In this document: positions 6,864 through 15,531 of the stretch, piece after piece
Numbering within the stretch: the first letter of the stretch is position 1
Layout: each line of letters opens with the position of its first letter
Assembly: GCA_937891465.1 (NCBI GenBank)
Contig: CALAHF010000124.1
Location: forward strand, 1 to 46,083
From: an uncultured Verrucomicrobiales bacterium
GTDB lineage: Bacteria; Verrucomicrobiota; Verrucomicrobiia; Verrucomicrobiales; DEV007
Reading direction: 5' to 3'
DNA: 46,083 nt
Made by a program: the position numbers and the translations under genes
The notes under the pieces: model-generated
Told to the model about the DNA's origin: nothing
The model's database searches: none
Seen by the model: the letters and a program-made list of their open reading frames with translations, nothing else

Positions 6864-8693
6864 ATGATGATTGGAAAGAAACTCTCAACCGCTTGGGCAA
6901 TGACTGCGCTAATTACAGCGCCGTTCTTGGGCTATGCTCAGCAAACCATCACCGACCAGAATGGCACGGAGATACTGATCGATGCGCTTCCATTGGCAAC
7001 ACAAGGCCAAGTGATCGAAACGAAAGGCGTCATGGCCGGTGGCGGTGGCGAAGGTCCACTTCGCGTTGATGAACTGGGTCGCTTTTATCTTGATCCCGAT
7101 GGCAAGCAGGGACGTGTCAGCGAGCAGCTTCTTGTTGATCAGATGCTTGGAGTTGTTTTGGTTCCGCGCCCAGGCGATGTGAAAGCCGATGGCTGGCCTG
7201 GAGTTGAAGGGGTTTGGCACGATTTGGAAGAGCTTCCTTCAGAAGTAGGTGCAGTTTTCCAGGGCTACCTTTATCAGCCTGTTTCACTGGCATCTCTCGA
7301 CGAGATGGTTCGTGCAATCATTTTTGCTTACCGTGATGCGGGTCGTCCAGTAGTCGACGTTTTGCTTCCTGAGCAGGACATTACCTCAGGTGTTGTTCAG
7401 CTTGTGGTGATCGAGTCAGAGCTTGGTGGCGTTCGCGTTGAAGGTGTTGATTCGGAATACGAAGAATACCTCCGCAGTCAATTCCAAATCAAGAAAGGTG
7501 AAGTTATTCGCAGCGAAGAAGTGCTTCGTGACCTGACATGGTTGAACCGCAGCCCCTACCGCAAGGTCGATTTGATCTACTCTCCCGGTTATGAGTTCGG
7601 AACTTCAGACATCATTTTGAATGTCACTGAGTCCAAAAAAGCATGGTTCTACACCGGCTACGAGAATTCAGGAACAGAGCTTCTCGGTGAAGATCGTTAC
7701 ATCTTCGGTTTCAACTGGGGTGATGCATTTGGCCCGGACAAGTCGTTGAGCTATCAGTTCACAACCGATGCCGAAGTTGATACAGTGAAAGCGCACTCAG
7801 TCGTTTACACGCAGGGACTCCAGAATCGTCACTATCTCACGCTTCTCGGATCTTACGTCACGGTTGACGCTGACATCCCGGTGGGTGATGGATCATTCCT
7901 TAATAGCGGTGGAGAAAACTCACAATTTAGCGGTCGTTACGCGATTCCTCTTGCAGGAAAAGCCAATCGTCGCCGTGAGATTGATTTCGGATTTGATTAC
8001 AAATCAAACAACAACAACCTCGAGTTTGGTGGCGCTGAAGTATTCGATACTACCGTTGAAATCGCTCAGCTGACTGCAGGATACAAAACAACGATCCAAG
8101 GGCGTCGCGGAGTAACTCAAATTGATGCTCGCGGTTTTGTTTCTCCTGGAGACCTCACAAGTTTCAACAAAAACGAAGTGTTTGAGCAATCACGTGCCGG
8201 ATCATCTGCTGATTACCTTTACGCAACATTAGGCATCGAGCATCAGCACCGCCTCGGTGAAGACTGGTCTTTGCGGGTAAAAGGTCAGGGACAAGTTTCT
8301 AACAGCAACCTGCAGGCTTCTGAGCAGCTTGGTGCTGGCGGTTACGATACTGTTCGTGGTTTCGAGCAGCGCATTGCCCGGGCTGACGAAGGCTTCTGGG
8401 GAACAATCGAGCTTTACACTCCTGAGATTTCAGTGGGACGTATCTTTGACTGGGAAAATGAGACCGATTCACTTCGCCTCCTGACCTTCTTTGATTCGGC
8501 AACGCTTTCAAATGTGGATCGTCTTCCTGACGAGCCTAATCAGGTCGAGATGCAGTCTGTTGGTGCGGGTTTCCGTTGGAGCTACTCCGATTGGTTCCGT
8601 CTCCGCTTCGACTACGGTTATCCTGTAACCACTCAGAACATCGAAGTTGATGAGAGCGGTCGTTTCCACATCGGCGCGACAGCAAACTTCTAA
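6864..8693 (+). CDS. ShlB/FhaC/HecB-type outer-membrane transporter (two-partner secretion, TpsB)
   Basis: A 609-residue outer-membrane protein. The N terminus (MMIGKKLSTAWAMTALITAPFLGYA-Q) is a signal peptide. Residues about 30-140 form a Gly/Asp-rich plug or linker, then come POTRA-like segments (FAYRDAGRPVVDVLLPEQDITSGVVQL, split here as FAYRDAGRPVVDVLLP and EQDITSGVVQL; a ShlB-type POTRA_2 ending near residue 235). The rest is a beta-barrel with the conserved barrel-loop motif TVRGFEQ (VRGY/F of the Omp85/TpsB superfamily) and a C-terminal aromatic strand ending in Phe (FHIGATANF). In the family the barrel exports a large TpsA adhesin or hemolysin. No TpsA gene is adjacent, so this is either an orphan TpsB or a BamA-like assembly factor. 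It is monocistronic: long leader before it and a strong terminator after it. Confidence 0.82.
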   Translation: MMIGKKLSTAWAMTALITAPFLGYAQQTITDQNGTEILIDALPLATQGQVIETKGVMAGGGGEGPLRVDELGRFYLDPDGKQGRVSEQLLVDQMLGVVLVPRPGDVKADGWPGVEGVWHDLEELPSEVGAVFQGYLYQPVSLASLDEMVRAIIFAYRDAGRPVVDVLLPEQDITSGVVQLVVIESELGGVRVEGVDSEYEEYLRSQFQIKKGEVIRSEEVLRDLTWLNRSPYRKVDLIYSPGYEFGTSDIILNVTESKKAWFYTGYENSGTELLGEDRYIFGFNWGDAFGPDKSLSYQFTTDAEVDTVKAHSVVYTQGLQNRHYLTLLGSYVTVDADIPVGDGSFLNSGGENSQFSGRYAIPLAGKANRRREIDFGFDYKSNNNNLEFGGAEVFDTTVEIAQLTAGYKTTIQGRRGVTQIDARGFVSPGDLTSFNKNEVFEQSRAGSSADYLYATLGIEHQHRLGEDWSLRVKGQGQVSNSNLQASEQLGAGGYDTVRGFEQRIARADEGFWGTIELYTPEISVGRIFDWENETDSLRLLTFFDSATLSNVDRLPDEPNQVEMQSVGAGFRWSYSDWFRLRFDYGYPVTTQNIEVDESGRFHIGATANF

Positions 8694-8722
8694 TCGAGGT
8701 TTTTACTGAGATTTTACTTTTC

Positions 8723-8760
8723 AAAAACGGGCTTCGAAGTGATTCGGAGCCCGTTTTTTA
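8723..8760 (+). terminator. Rho-independent terminator after the TpsB-like gene
   Basis: AAAAACGGGCTTCG (8723-8736) pairs with CGGAGCCCGTTTTT (8745-8758), one G-U wobble, loop of 8 bases, followed by a T run. It begins 29 bases after the stop. The A run on the 5' side could also let it work on the minus strand. Confidence 0.9.
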
Positions 8761-8826
8761 TTAACCACGTTTCCCGTTCACCCATTCGATGATGGCGAAC
8801 CTAAAAAACTCCGGATAGTATTTCAA

Positions 8827-9675
8827 ATGGCCAACACATGCATTTATTGGGTGGTCGCACTTCGCTCGGAGGCTGAACCGATTATCCAACGGTTTAAGAT
8901 GAAGCTTTTTGCAAATCACCACGGGAAATCAGGATTCCCAATCTGGGAGAGCCAAAACGCCTCTGAAAGCGATGTAACACACCGTCTGGTATTGTGTGGA
9001 ATTGGGAAAATTAACGCCGCAGCGGCAGTCTCATGGCTTCAGGCTGTAACTAATGCAATGGATTGTGGTGCGGTGGCCTGGATCAATTTCGGAATTGCCG
9101 GACATCGCCAACGAACAATAGGCGAAGTCGTTCGCGCCAACAAAGTGACGGATGTTGCGACAGGTAAATCATGGTATCCGCCTGCCGCCTGGAAACGGAA
9201 GGTGGATTTGAAGGCCGCTCCATTACAAACCGTTGATGCGCCGACTTCGAATTATTCCGATGAAGATTACCTGATCGACATGGAATCGAGTGGAGTCTTT
9301 GCCGTAGCGTCGCGGTTTTCTTCGCTAGAGCTGATTCAATCAATCAAGGTCATTTCAGACAATGCAGAACATGCGATCGAAGGAATTACCAAAGAATCCG
9401 TCCGGGAGGCATGTAACGCAGCCCTTATAGAAATTGCGCCCTGGCTGGAAGCCTATATTGAAATTGCGCGCGAAGAATCATCTCGAATCGAAGCTCCGCC
9501 GCTGTATGAAACGTTGATTGGCTGCATCAGTTTTTCAGAAACGCAGAAACATCAGCTTCGTCGTATTCTGATTCGCCACCACGCTGTAGGGACCGATCTT
9601 CAGTGCGGCAGTCTAACGGCATTGAAGTCGGGGAGGGAAGTCATTGCCGCCCTCTCCGCTATTGTTGACGAATGA
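8827..9675 (+). CDS. Nucleoside phosphorylase family protein (MTA/SAH nucleosidase-like)
   Basis: A 282-residue cytoplasmic protein. Residues 1-200 match the PNP/UDP phosphorylase fold: VLCGIGKINAAAAVSWL (the family's G-x-G-K-x-xA segment), WINFGIAGH (phosphate/ribose loop), DMESSGVFAVASRF (the M-E ribose-binding motif) and VISDNAEH (base-binding Asp in a SDN variant). Related proteins act on hopanoid side-chain adenosylhopane or on methylthioadenosine/S-adenosylhomocysteine; I cannot choose between these. The C-terminal 80 residues after the fold are an extra helical extension. The gene is convergent with the next one, and their 3' ends overlap by 17 bases. Confidence 0.75.
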   Translation: MANTCIYWVVALRSEAEPIIQRFKMKLFANHHGKSGFPIWESQNASESDVTHRLVLCGIGKINAAAAVSWLQAVTNAMDCGAVAWINFGIAGHRQRTIGEVVRANKVTDVATGKSWYPPAAWKRKVDLKAAPLQTVDAPTSNYSDEDYLIDMESSGVFAVASRFSSLELIQSIKVISDNAEHAIEGITKESVREACNAALIEIAPWLEAYIEIAREESSRIEAPPLYETLIGCISFSETQKHQLRRILIRHHAVGTDLQCGSLTALKSGREVIAALSAIVDE

Positions 9676-10141
9676 CATTGGTCGGTACCATTCCCATCAT
9701 TTGCCCGAGCATTTCAGTGTCACTCAAACCCACTTGCGCAAGGATCTTCAAGACAAGCGAATGAGCCTTTGGAGAATCGTTCTGCCAGGCATGCATTTGA
9801 TTGATTTCATCCAGAGAGAATTTCCCCAGAAGAAAAACGAACCAATCCCGTTTTAATGCCTCTCGAGTCTCAGCCGGGACCGCCGCGACCATCGCAATCA
9901 ATTCATCAGGAGATCGTTCAGCTGAAAACGGGCTTGCTGCGAGCAGCGAGAACAGGAGCTGCGCCTCTTCGTATTGATTCAATACTTGCGCCAAAGCGAT
10001 CGTTTTGTTCCCTGCGGCCGGAACAGTGGGTTGTTGCGGCTGTGACGGAACGGCAGTTTGCGCCGTCACAGTGGTAACTGCACAATACAGAGTCGCTGCA
10101 AAAATAATGCTGAGCTGAAAAACCTGCCGAGTTCGGATCAT
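9659..10141 (-). CDS. Secreted hypothetical helical protein
   Basis: A 160-residue protein from the ATG at 10141. A signal peptide (MIRTRQVFQLSIIFAATLYC..VTA-Q) is followed by a Pro/Gln linker and a helical domain of about 110 residues (KTIALAQVLNQYEEAQLLFSL at its start, given here only as its first 20: KTIALAQVLNQYEEAQLLFS). The upstream start at 10213 would add a polar extension before the signal peptide, so it was rejected. No family recognised. It is divergent from the C39-like peptidase, sharing an approximately 70-base promoter gap, and tail-to-tail overlapping with the nucleoside phosphorylase gene. Confidence 0.65.
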   Translation of the reverse strand: MIRTRQVFQLSIIFAATLYCAVTTVTAQTAVPSQPQQPTVPAAGNKTIALAQVLNQYEEAQLLFSLLAASPFSAERSPDELIAMVAAVPAETREALKRDWFVFLLGKFSLDEINQMHAWQNDSPKAHSLVLKILAQVGLSDTEMLGQMMGMVPTNVIRQQ

Positions 10142-10212
10142 GGCGGCAATGGTGCGCGATAAACCGCAATTCGTCGAGCGGGTTTCAATGAATTTTCCCT
10201 TATTGCAAGCCA

Positions 10213-11451
10213 ATGGCAGCCGTTCTACGATGGGGCGTGAAAATCCGATTCACAGCCGTTCAATTCACTGCCATTGTCATGGCTTTCGGAGTATTTACGC
10301 CAAGCGGGTTCAGTCAGATTCGATTTCAAATCCCGGACCAGGCGTTTACGAAGGCTGACTTTTGGGAGGAATCAGCCTTCACCGGAGAATTCCTCACGAA
10401 AGAATCTCCCACTCACCACGCTTTGAAAGCATGGAGCGAGCGACCTGACGTATTCGAAGCGCCAACTCACGGCATTTGGGGGCGCTTCATCGATGACAAA
10501 TTGCTTTCATTGACTGTCTTATTTCTCGATTCAGGAACCCACTTCGGATATGTTCCAAAAGAAAATGTTGCAGAAACGGAAGTTTCTCACCGCAAGCGTT
10601 TTAAAGAGCTTTTCACCCAGGTTGATCAACGGGTTGAAGCAGGGCTCATTTCACTCTCAGAAGGTAAAAAGCCGACTGCTGTTTCCCTTGGGAAATCACC
10701 AATGCTGATGCAGGAGGTTCTAATTTATAAAACCGGCAATCTCTACGCCAGGCTCCACCGCGTAGATGAGCAATTGATCAAAGTGACGTGGTTTAAATCG
10801 TTGAAAGAGGCTCAAACCTGGGGTGAAATCAACGTAAGCCCAGATTTCTCAACGGCCGCAAAAAAGGAAAAAAACGGCGACTTCGTCATTTTCGGAATCC
10901 CGATTTTACCTCAAGGCGACCGGGCTTACTGCGGCGTATCAGCTCTGGCAATGGTGACCCAGTATTTAGGAGTGAGCGCAGAGACCGAGGATTACGCTGC
11001 TGCGGCTGGGATTCGCTACGGAAGCACCAAGGGATCGTTTATTCGTGAAGTTTACGACGCGGCCGCAGACGAAGCGGGTTTCAGGCTTGAGATTCTACCA
11101 ACTGTAAACGGGCAGGTGATCAAACAATCCATTAGCGCCGGAATTCCGATCGTAGTCTGGCGTCGTTGGAATCAGCAGCGGGATTTCTTGCATTCGGTAT
11201 TCCTGAAGAAATTCAAAAAGAATCCTGAATCCACGTTGCCCGAGCCCAGCGCAAATGATCGCGTGTCATGGCCAGATCAGAACAGTTACAACCACGCGTC
11301 AGTTATCACCGGATTCAACGCAGCGCGAAATGAAGTCATCTTTACCGAGAGCTGGAGCGAATCCGTCCGCAATCGCCGCATGCGACTCGAAGAGATGACT
11401 GAAACATCTTACGCAGCCTTTGTATTTCACCCAGGTGGTCCAAAGAAATAG
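10213..11451 (+). CDS. Secreted C39-like cysteine peptidase domain protein
   Basis: A 412-residue exported protein with a signal peptide (cleavage-like after PSGFSQ, residue about 35). Residues 36-225 are an N-terminal domain of unknown fold. The C-terminal half is a papain-like C39_2 domain: Gln234 and Cys240 in PQGDRAYCGVSALAMVTQ, and His361 in NHASVITGFN, with an acidic ESW segment after it. The ATP-transporter parts of bacteriocin C39 exporters are absent, so it is more likely a free periplasmic or extracellular peptidase or a transglutaminase-like hydrolase. GTG at 10237 is an alternative start. Divergent from the small secreted protein gene. Confidence 0.75.
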   Translation: MAAVLRWGVKIRFTAVQFTAIVMAFGVFTPSGFSQIRFQIPDQAFTKADFWEESAFTGEFLTKESPTHHALKAWSERPDVFEAPTHGIWGRFIDDKLLSLTVLFLDSGTHFGYVPKENVAETEVSHRKRFKELFTQVDQRVEAGLISLSEGKKPTAVSLGKSPMLMQEVLIYKTGNLYARLHRVDEQLIKVTWFKSLKEAQTWGEINVSPDFSTAAKKEKNGDFVIFGIPILPQGDRAYCGVSALAMVTQYLGVSAETEDYAAAAGIRYGSTKGSFIREVYDAAADEAGFRLEILPTVNGQVIKQSISAGIPIVVWRRWNQQRDFLHSVFLKKFKKNPESTLPEPSANDRVSWPDQNSYNHASVITGFNAARNEVIFTESWSESVRNRRMRLEEMTETSYAAFVFHPGGPKK

Positions 11452-11691
11452 AACTCAACACAGCTACAAGCCGATCCAACAATTCAAAAACGGGATAACA
11501 TTAACTTCTAACAATATATGTAATGCAAAATACAACATTGCGCTTTTTATGATAATTTACTTCTGCCTGCTGTGTGCGCGAGCCCCCTCTATTTGGTTTT
11601 TCGTTGTTGAGCGATGTTTGTTGATTTTAACCTATTAGATTAAAATTCTCATTTCCAGTGAGCCAATCGAACGGCTCCTCCTAAATTTACG

Positions 11692-12585
11692 TCACCCGCC
11701 ATTCGGCTTCAGGGCCGTCCCTGTCCAGCCCAGCTTTTGATGCAGCACATTGTAAAACGAACTGTCCGGCAATTGAATGAGCGGCAAATCAAACTCTGCA
11801 CGGCAAATGTGCACTTCAGCTCGAGAGCCAAACTCCGCAACCAATTGACCGTCAACCATCATCAGTAGATCGTCGCGCTGCTCGGGAACGCGAAGCTCAA
11901 TGGATCCACGATCACTCACCACGATCGGACGGTTCCCCAACGCATGGGGACAAACCGGAGTAAATGCAAACACCCCTGATTCCGGATCGACTAACGGGCC
12001 ACCCGCCGAAAGCGAGTAGGCGGTCGAACCCGTGGGTGTTGCGACAATCAAACCGTCTCCCGTGTAGCTGTTCATTGCCTGGTCGTTGATTCGAGCGTCG
12101 ATGTGCACCACGCGTGAATTTGCGGCACGACCGAGATTAATTTCGTTCAACGCAAAGTATTCCTGCCACTCACCGCCATCAATCCGCAGGCGCGCCTGAA
12201 TGATCGAGCGATTACTGATCGCGTAGGCACCATTCACCAGCGCTTCGACGAGAATTTCTGATTCGTCCGCAGCAGCGCAGGTCAAAAATCCGAGGGATCC
12301 TGTATTGATTGCTGCCAAAGGTTTCACCGCCGCTCCCAGTTGGCGGAAAACCCAGAGAAGCGTTCCGTCGCCGCCCAGCACTAGAATTCGCTCGGTTTTC
12401 TTAGCCAGCTCATCAATTGGCAGCACCTCGCAACAATCATCGCCCAGCATCTTCGCAGTCGGCGGATCCATCACTGGCGTGACGTTGTATTTTTTCAGGA
12501 GGTCCACCAACGCGACGAGGAGTGGCTTTCCCCGTTTTTTCATGGGGTTGGCAATCAATCCGATTGTCGGTGTTTTTTCTGGCAT
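11692..12585 (-). CDS. nadK: NAD kinase
   Basis: NadK phosphorylates NAD to NADP in the cytoplasm using ATP or polyphosphate. The 297 residues fit the family. The GGDGT motif is at residues 71-75 (ILVLGGDGTLLW), followed by NTGSLGFLT, the NE/D motif FALNEINLGR, and the YTGDGLIVATPTGSTAYSLSAGGP block that forms the substrate pocket (20-residue core TGDGLIVATPTGSTAYSLSA). It is followed by tlyA-side context: tlyA lies 18 bases upstream on the same strand, so the two form a tlyA-nadK operon, an arrangement known in several phyla. The 240-base gap at 11452-11691 is A/T-rich and shows no gene. Confidence 0.96.
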   Translation of the reverse strand: MPEKTPTIGLIANPMKKRGKPLLVALVDLLKKYNVTPVMDPPTAKMLGDDCCEVLPIDELAKKTERILVLGGDGTLLWVFRQLGAAVKPLAAINTGSLGFLTCAAADESEILVEALVNGAYAISNRSIIQARLRIDGGEWQEYFALNEINLGRAANSRVVHIDARINDQAMNSYTGDGLIVATPTGSTAYSLSAGGPLVDPESGVFAFTPVCPHALGNRPIVVSDRGSIELRVPEQRDDLLMMVDGQLVAEFGSRAEVHICRAEFDLPLIQLPDSSFYNVLHQKLGWTGTALKPNGG

Positions 12586-12603
12586 CGGTTGAATTTCGTC
12601 GAT

Positions 12604-13389
12604 TCAGGCCTCAGAATCAACCGGTGATTCTGATTTCAGCCACGCGAGAAACTCGATGTTTCCATCCGTCCCGCTAATGGCCGATTCAGTGACGCCACAC
12701 CATTTTATTCCCTCGGTTTTTTCAATGAAATCGTGAATTTTCTCCTTCGCCTGTTCATGCAATTCAGGATCGCGGACGATACCGCCCTTCCCGATCTGAT
12801 CCCGTCGCAGCTCGAATTGCGGCTTGATCAGACAAATGACATCGCCACCCGGCTTAAGAACCGAAAATGCCGGCGGTAGAATCAGGGTCAGCGAGATAAA
12901 TGAAACGTCCGTCACGACCAAATCGACTTTTTCAGGCAATTCATCGGGCTGCATGTGGCGAACATTGATCCCTTCACGACTGGTCACGCGATCATCATTG
13001 CGCAATTTCCAGGCAAGTTGATTGGTTCCTACATCAAATGCATAGACGTGTTTGGCGCCGCGTTGCAGCACGCAATCCGTAAAACCTCCCGTTGAGGATC
13101 CAATATCAAAAACAACTTTCCCTGCCGGATCGATTTCAAAGTGATCCAGCCCCTTCTCGATTTTCAAACCACCGCGACTGACGAACTTGGGCTTCGATTT
13201 CACTGTCAGCGAAATATCTTCCAGCACGTTAGCGCCTGGCTTTGGAGACTTCTGCTGGCCTTCAAGAACCACATCGCCCGCCAAAATAAGACGCTTTGCC
13301 TGTTCGCGGGAATCGCACAATCCCCGAGCTACCAGCAACTGATCCAATCGTATTTTTTTTGGGTTAGCAGACACGTTCCCACGAATCAA
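12604..13389 (-). CDS. tlyA: TlyA family 23S/16S rRNA 2'-O-methyltransferase
   Basis: TlyA methylates cytidines in rRNA at the ribose 2'-O (16S C1409 and, in the long type, 23S C1920). The protein has an N-terminal S4 RNA-binding domain (RLDQLLVARGLCDSREQAKR, about residues 13-70) and an FtsJ/RrmJ methyltransferase domain with FVSRGGLKIEKGL, SAM motif VFDIGSSTGGFTD, DVSFISL and LIKPQFE carrying the K-D-K catalytic set. The longest start is TTG at 13389, which lies in the left arm of repeat copy 3; GTG at 13374 is the more ordinary candidate and gives 256 residues. Operon with nadK downstream. Hemolytic activity reported for some homologues is not implied. Confidence 0.95.
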   Translation of the reverse strand: MIRGNVSANPKKIRLDQLLVARGLCDSREQAKRLILAGDVVLEGQQKSPKPGANVLEDISLTVKSKPKFVSRGGLKIEKGLDHFEIDPAGKVVFDIGSSTGGFTDCVLQRGAKHVYAFDVGTNQLAWKLRNDDRVTSREGINVRHMQPDELPEKVDLVVTDVSFISLTLILPPAFSVLKPGGDVICLIKPQFELRRDQIGKGGIVRDPELHEQAKEKIHDFIEKTEGIKWCGVTESAISGTDGNIEFLAWLKSESPVDSEA

Positions 13390-13425
13390 CAGGGTATGTT
13401 CGATGAATCAACCCTATTTGATCGT
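13381..13425 (+). repeat. 45-bp palindromic repeat, copy 3
   Basis: Left arm ACGAATCAACAGGGT (13381-13395), loop ATGTTCGATGAATCA (13396-13410), right arm ACCCTATTTGATCGT (13411-13425). The arms are more diverged than in copy 1 (three mismatches). The orientation is plus. It is the only full copy not placed after a stop codon: it overlaps the 5' end of tlyA (minus strand). The rest of the 13390-13700 gap holds no gene that I can support. Confidence 0.88.
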
Positions 13426-13700
13426 AGAGCTGGTCAGTTTTTAAAAAAGAGGCGGGCCCTGAAATCGGAGTCGAGTCAACTTTTGAGAGCGGCCTCCCGA
13501 ACGCTATTTGTTGGACTCCGAGTTTTGGGAGTCATGTCGATCGGCATCGGACGATCCCTCGCAATTTCCAGAAGTGAGAGAAATGGAACTTTGCCCCGTC
13601 TGATGAGTTTTGCGGGGCCGTTCAATTACTCAAATCCGCTGCACTTGGGAATGTCCTTGGTCGTTGATTCCTGAACGTCTCGCCCGATAGTCCCCGAATC

Positions 13701-14480
13701 ATGAGCACTGAGAATTCAAAAAGAGCATTCGTCACCGGCGGGAGCAAAGGTGTCGGGCGTGGAATTGCCTACGGGATGGCCGATGCAGGCTGGGACGTGG
13801 CGATCAATTACCACAGCGATCTCGCCGGCGCGGAAGAATCCAAAGTCGAAATCGAGAAACGCGGCCAGCGCTGCGTGATCGTTAGCGGAAATGTTGGCGT
13901 AAAATCTGATGTCGAAGCCATGTTTGCCACTTTGAAATCGGAATTTGGAGGGCTCGACTGCATGATCAATAATGCAGGTCGCCAAACTTTTGCGCCGCTG
14001 TTGGAATTAGCAGAGGATGATTGGGATAAAACCCTGAGCACCAATTTAAAAGGGACGTTTTTATGCACCCAGCAGGCGGGGCTTTTGATGCGAAATCAGG
14101 GCAGCGGTGGCTCAATAATCAACATCGGATCGGGCGCAAACAAACAGCCGTTTCTGAATTTGATCGATTACTGCGCTTCCAAAGGCGGCGTCGATCAACT
14201 GACTCGCGTAAGCGCCTGCGAACTGGGACAGTATGGAATTCGTGTGAACTGCGTGGCTCCTGGCGCGATCGAAATTGAGCGGACCAAAGAGGAATCGCCG
14301 AATTATGCGGAAACCTGGAGCGCGATCACCCCGATGGGGCGCGTGGGGAATCCGGAAGACATCGCGAATGTCGTCGCATTTTTAGCCAGTGATGCGGCCG
14401 CATTTACCACCGGCCAGACGGTTTATGTCGACGGTGGCTTGTGGACAAAAGCGCAATGGCCATACGAAATCGAAGCGTGA
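13701..14480 (+). CDS. Short-chain dehydrogenase/reductase (SDR), classical type
   Basis: A 259-residue NAD(P)-dependent oxidoreductase. The Rossmann motif TGGSKGVGRG is at residues 12-21, NNAG near 90, the catalytic Ser in IINIGSG near 142, and the YCASK catalytic Tyr/Lys near 156-160, with the C-terminal substrate loop ending in YVDGGLWTKAQWP. It resembles glucose 1-dehydrogenase and 3-oxoacyl-ACP reductase-like SDRs; the substrate cannot be assigned. The methyltransferase gene begins 2 bases after its stop, so the two are probably co-transcribed. Confidence 0.88.
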   Translation: MSTENSKRAFVTGGSKGVGRGIAYGMADAGWDVAINYHSDLAGAEESKVEIEKRGQRCVIVSGNVGVKSDVEAMFATLKSEFGGLDCMINNAGRQTFAPLLELAEDDWDKTLSTNLKGTFLCTQQAGLLMRNQGSGGSIINIGSGANKQPFLNLIDYCASKGGVDQLTRVSACELGQYGIRVNCVAPGAIEIERTKEESPNYAETWSAITPMGRVGNPEDIANVVAFLASDAAAFTTGQTVYVDGGLWTKAQWPYEIEA

Positions 14481-14482
14481 CC

Positions 14483-15109
14483 ATGGATTCTGAATCAAAA
14501 ACCGCCATGGATTGGGATCAGCATTATCAGGATAAGCACACCCCGTGGGACAAAGGATCCCCTGCCCCGCCGCTTTTGGAGTGGATCGCAGCAAATCCGG
14601 ACACACTCAGTGGTCGGATTCTGGTTCCCGGTTGCGGCGGTGGACATGACGTTCGGGCGCTCGCAGCCACGGGAATTGAAGACGTTTTGGGTTTCGACAT
14701 TTCCCCAGCGGCAATCACAGAAGCGAAATCTCATGAAGCTGCCGGATCAGAAACTTACAAAGCGGGCGACCTCTTTGATCTCAGTGAAGGCATGCTTGAT
14801 TCCTTCGATTGGATTTGGGAACACACCTGCTATTGCGCAATCGATCCCTCAATGCGGGATGAATATGTGAAATCGGCCTGGGAAACGCTTCGTCAAAACG
14901 CCCAGTTTCTCGGCGTGTTTTATCTCAATCCGTATGACGATGAGCACCAACCTAGCGGCGGGCCGCCTCACGGAACGACCGAAGATGAGATTCGGCAGCG
15001 ATTTGAAGGCAGCAGGAAATTTAAAATCATCGAATCCTACCAGCCGCAGCAATCCTATTCCGGCCGCGAAGGGCTGGAAGTTGTATTGCGCATGCGGCGG
15101 TTGGGATAA
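14483..15109 (+). CDS. TPMT-superfamily SAM-dependent methyltransferase
   Basis: A 208-residue soluble methyltransferase similar to the thiopurine/thiol methyltransferase (TPMT) superfamily. The N-terminal DWDQHYQDKHTPWDKGSPAP segment is typical of the family (W..Y....TPWD.G.P.P). Motif I is ILVPGCGGGHDVRALA, and WIWEHTCYCAIDPSMR is the conserved family stretch. The start at 14483 was chosen because it sits directly after the SDR stop and begins with MDSESK; an upstream ATG at 14441 lies inside the SDR gene. Members of this family methylate thiols, selenium, tellurium or halides in other organisms. The true substrate is unknown. Confidence 0.85.
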   Translation: MDSESKTAMDWDQHYQDKHTPWDKGSPAPPLLEWIAANPDTLSGRILVPGCGGGHDVRALAATGIEDVLGFDISPAAITEAKSHEAAGSETYKAGDLFDLSEGMLDSFDWIWEHTCYCAIDPSMRDEYVKSAWETLRQNAQFLGVFYLNPYDDEHQPSGGPPHGTTEDEIRQRFEGSRKFKIIESYQPQQSYSGREGLEVVLRMRRLG

Positions 15110-15129
15110 TTGATTCAACAAGTCTTCAG

Positions 15130-15510
15130 CTATTGCGGCGAATTTCCGCTTTCTGAGAAAATGGAGTTTTGGTCGACGTCAAAAACAGTGATCTCGTATT
15201 CTTTCGCGCCATGTTTTGCTAAAGTCTTTTTGATGTGTTCAATAATTTTCACATCAGCTTCACCTTTTTCGCCCTCATCTTTGCGGGCAATTTGAAATCT
15301 GGTATTTGATGAGGTGATTGCATCTCCAATCGAAAGGTTCAAAGTCGGTGCTGGCGTTCCTGGTGTTTCCAAAAGGGAATCGTCTAGCTGCGATGAAGAA
15401 TTGGGCGTGGAGACTTCATAAACAAGGAAACTAGTTTGCGAAAACTTTGAATTTGAACAGCCTACAAAGAAAATCGCCGTGACAATTAGAATTAGAATAC
15501 GTGGGCTCAT
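15130..15510 (-). CDS. Small hypothetical lipoprotein
   Basis: A 126-residue predicted lipoprotein. The signal peptide from ATG 15510 (MSPRILILIVTAIFFVGCSN) has the lipobox FVGC with Cys18. The mature part has a segment with IARKDEGEKGEADVKIIEHI and KEYEITVFDVDQN, suggesting a small alpha/beta domain. No family recognised. The first of the pair (minus strand) ends 21 bases upstream of its start; both precede nothing in common with sucAB on the same strand other than direction. Confidence 0.6.
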   Translation of the reverse strand: MSPRILILIVTAIFFVGCSNSKFSQTSFLVYEVSTPNSSSQLDDSLLETPGTPAPTLNLSIGDAITSSNTRFQIARKDEGEKGEADVKIIEHIKKTLAKHGAKEYEITVFDVDQNSIFSESGNSPQ

Positions 15511-15531
15511 TTCTAGCCGTCTTGAGGGCAC

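Noticed and set aside
11471-11481. CCGATCCAACA after the C39-like gene, identical to part of the repeat's left arm
   Set aside because: No loop or right arm follows; an 11-base match is not decisive. It may be a remnant only.
13141-13674. 177-codon plus-strand frame antisense to tlyA
   Set aside because: It is antisense to a clear conserved gene over its first half and has no recognisable protein.
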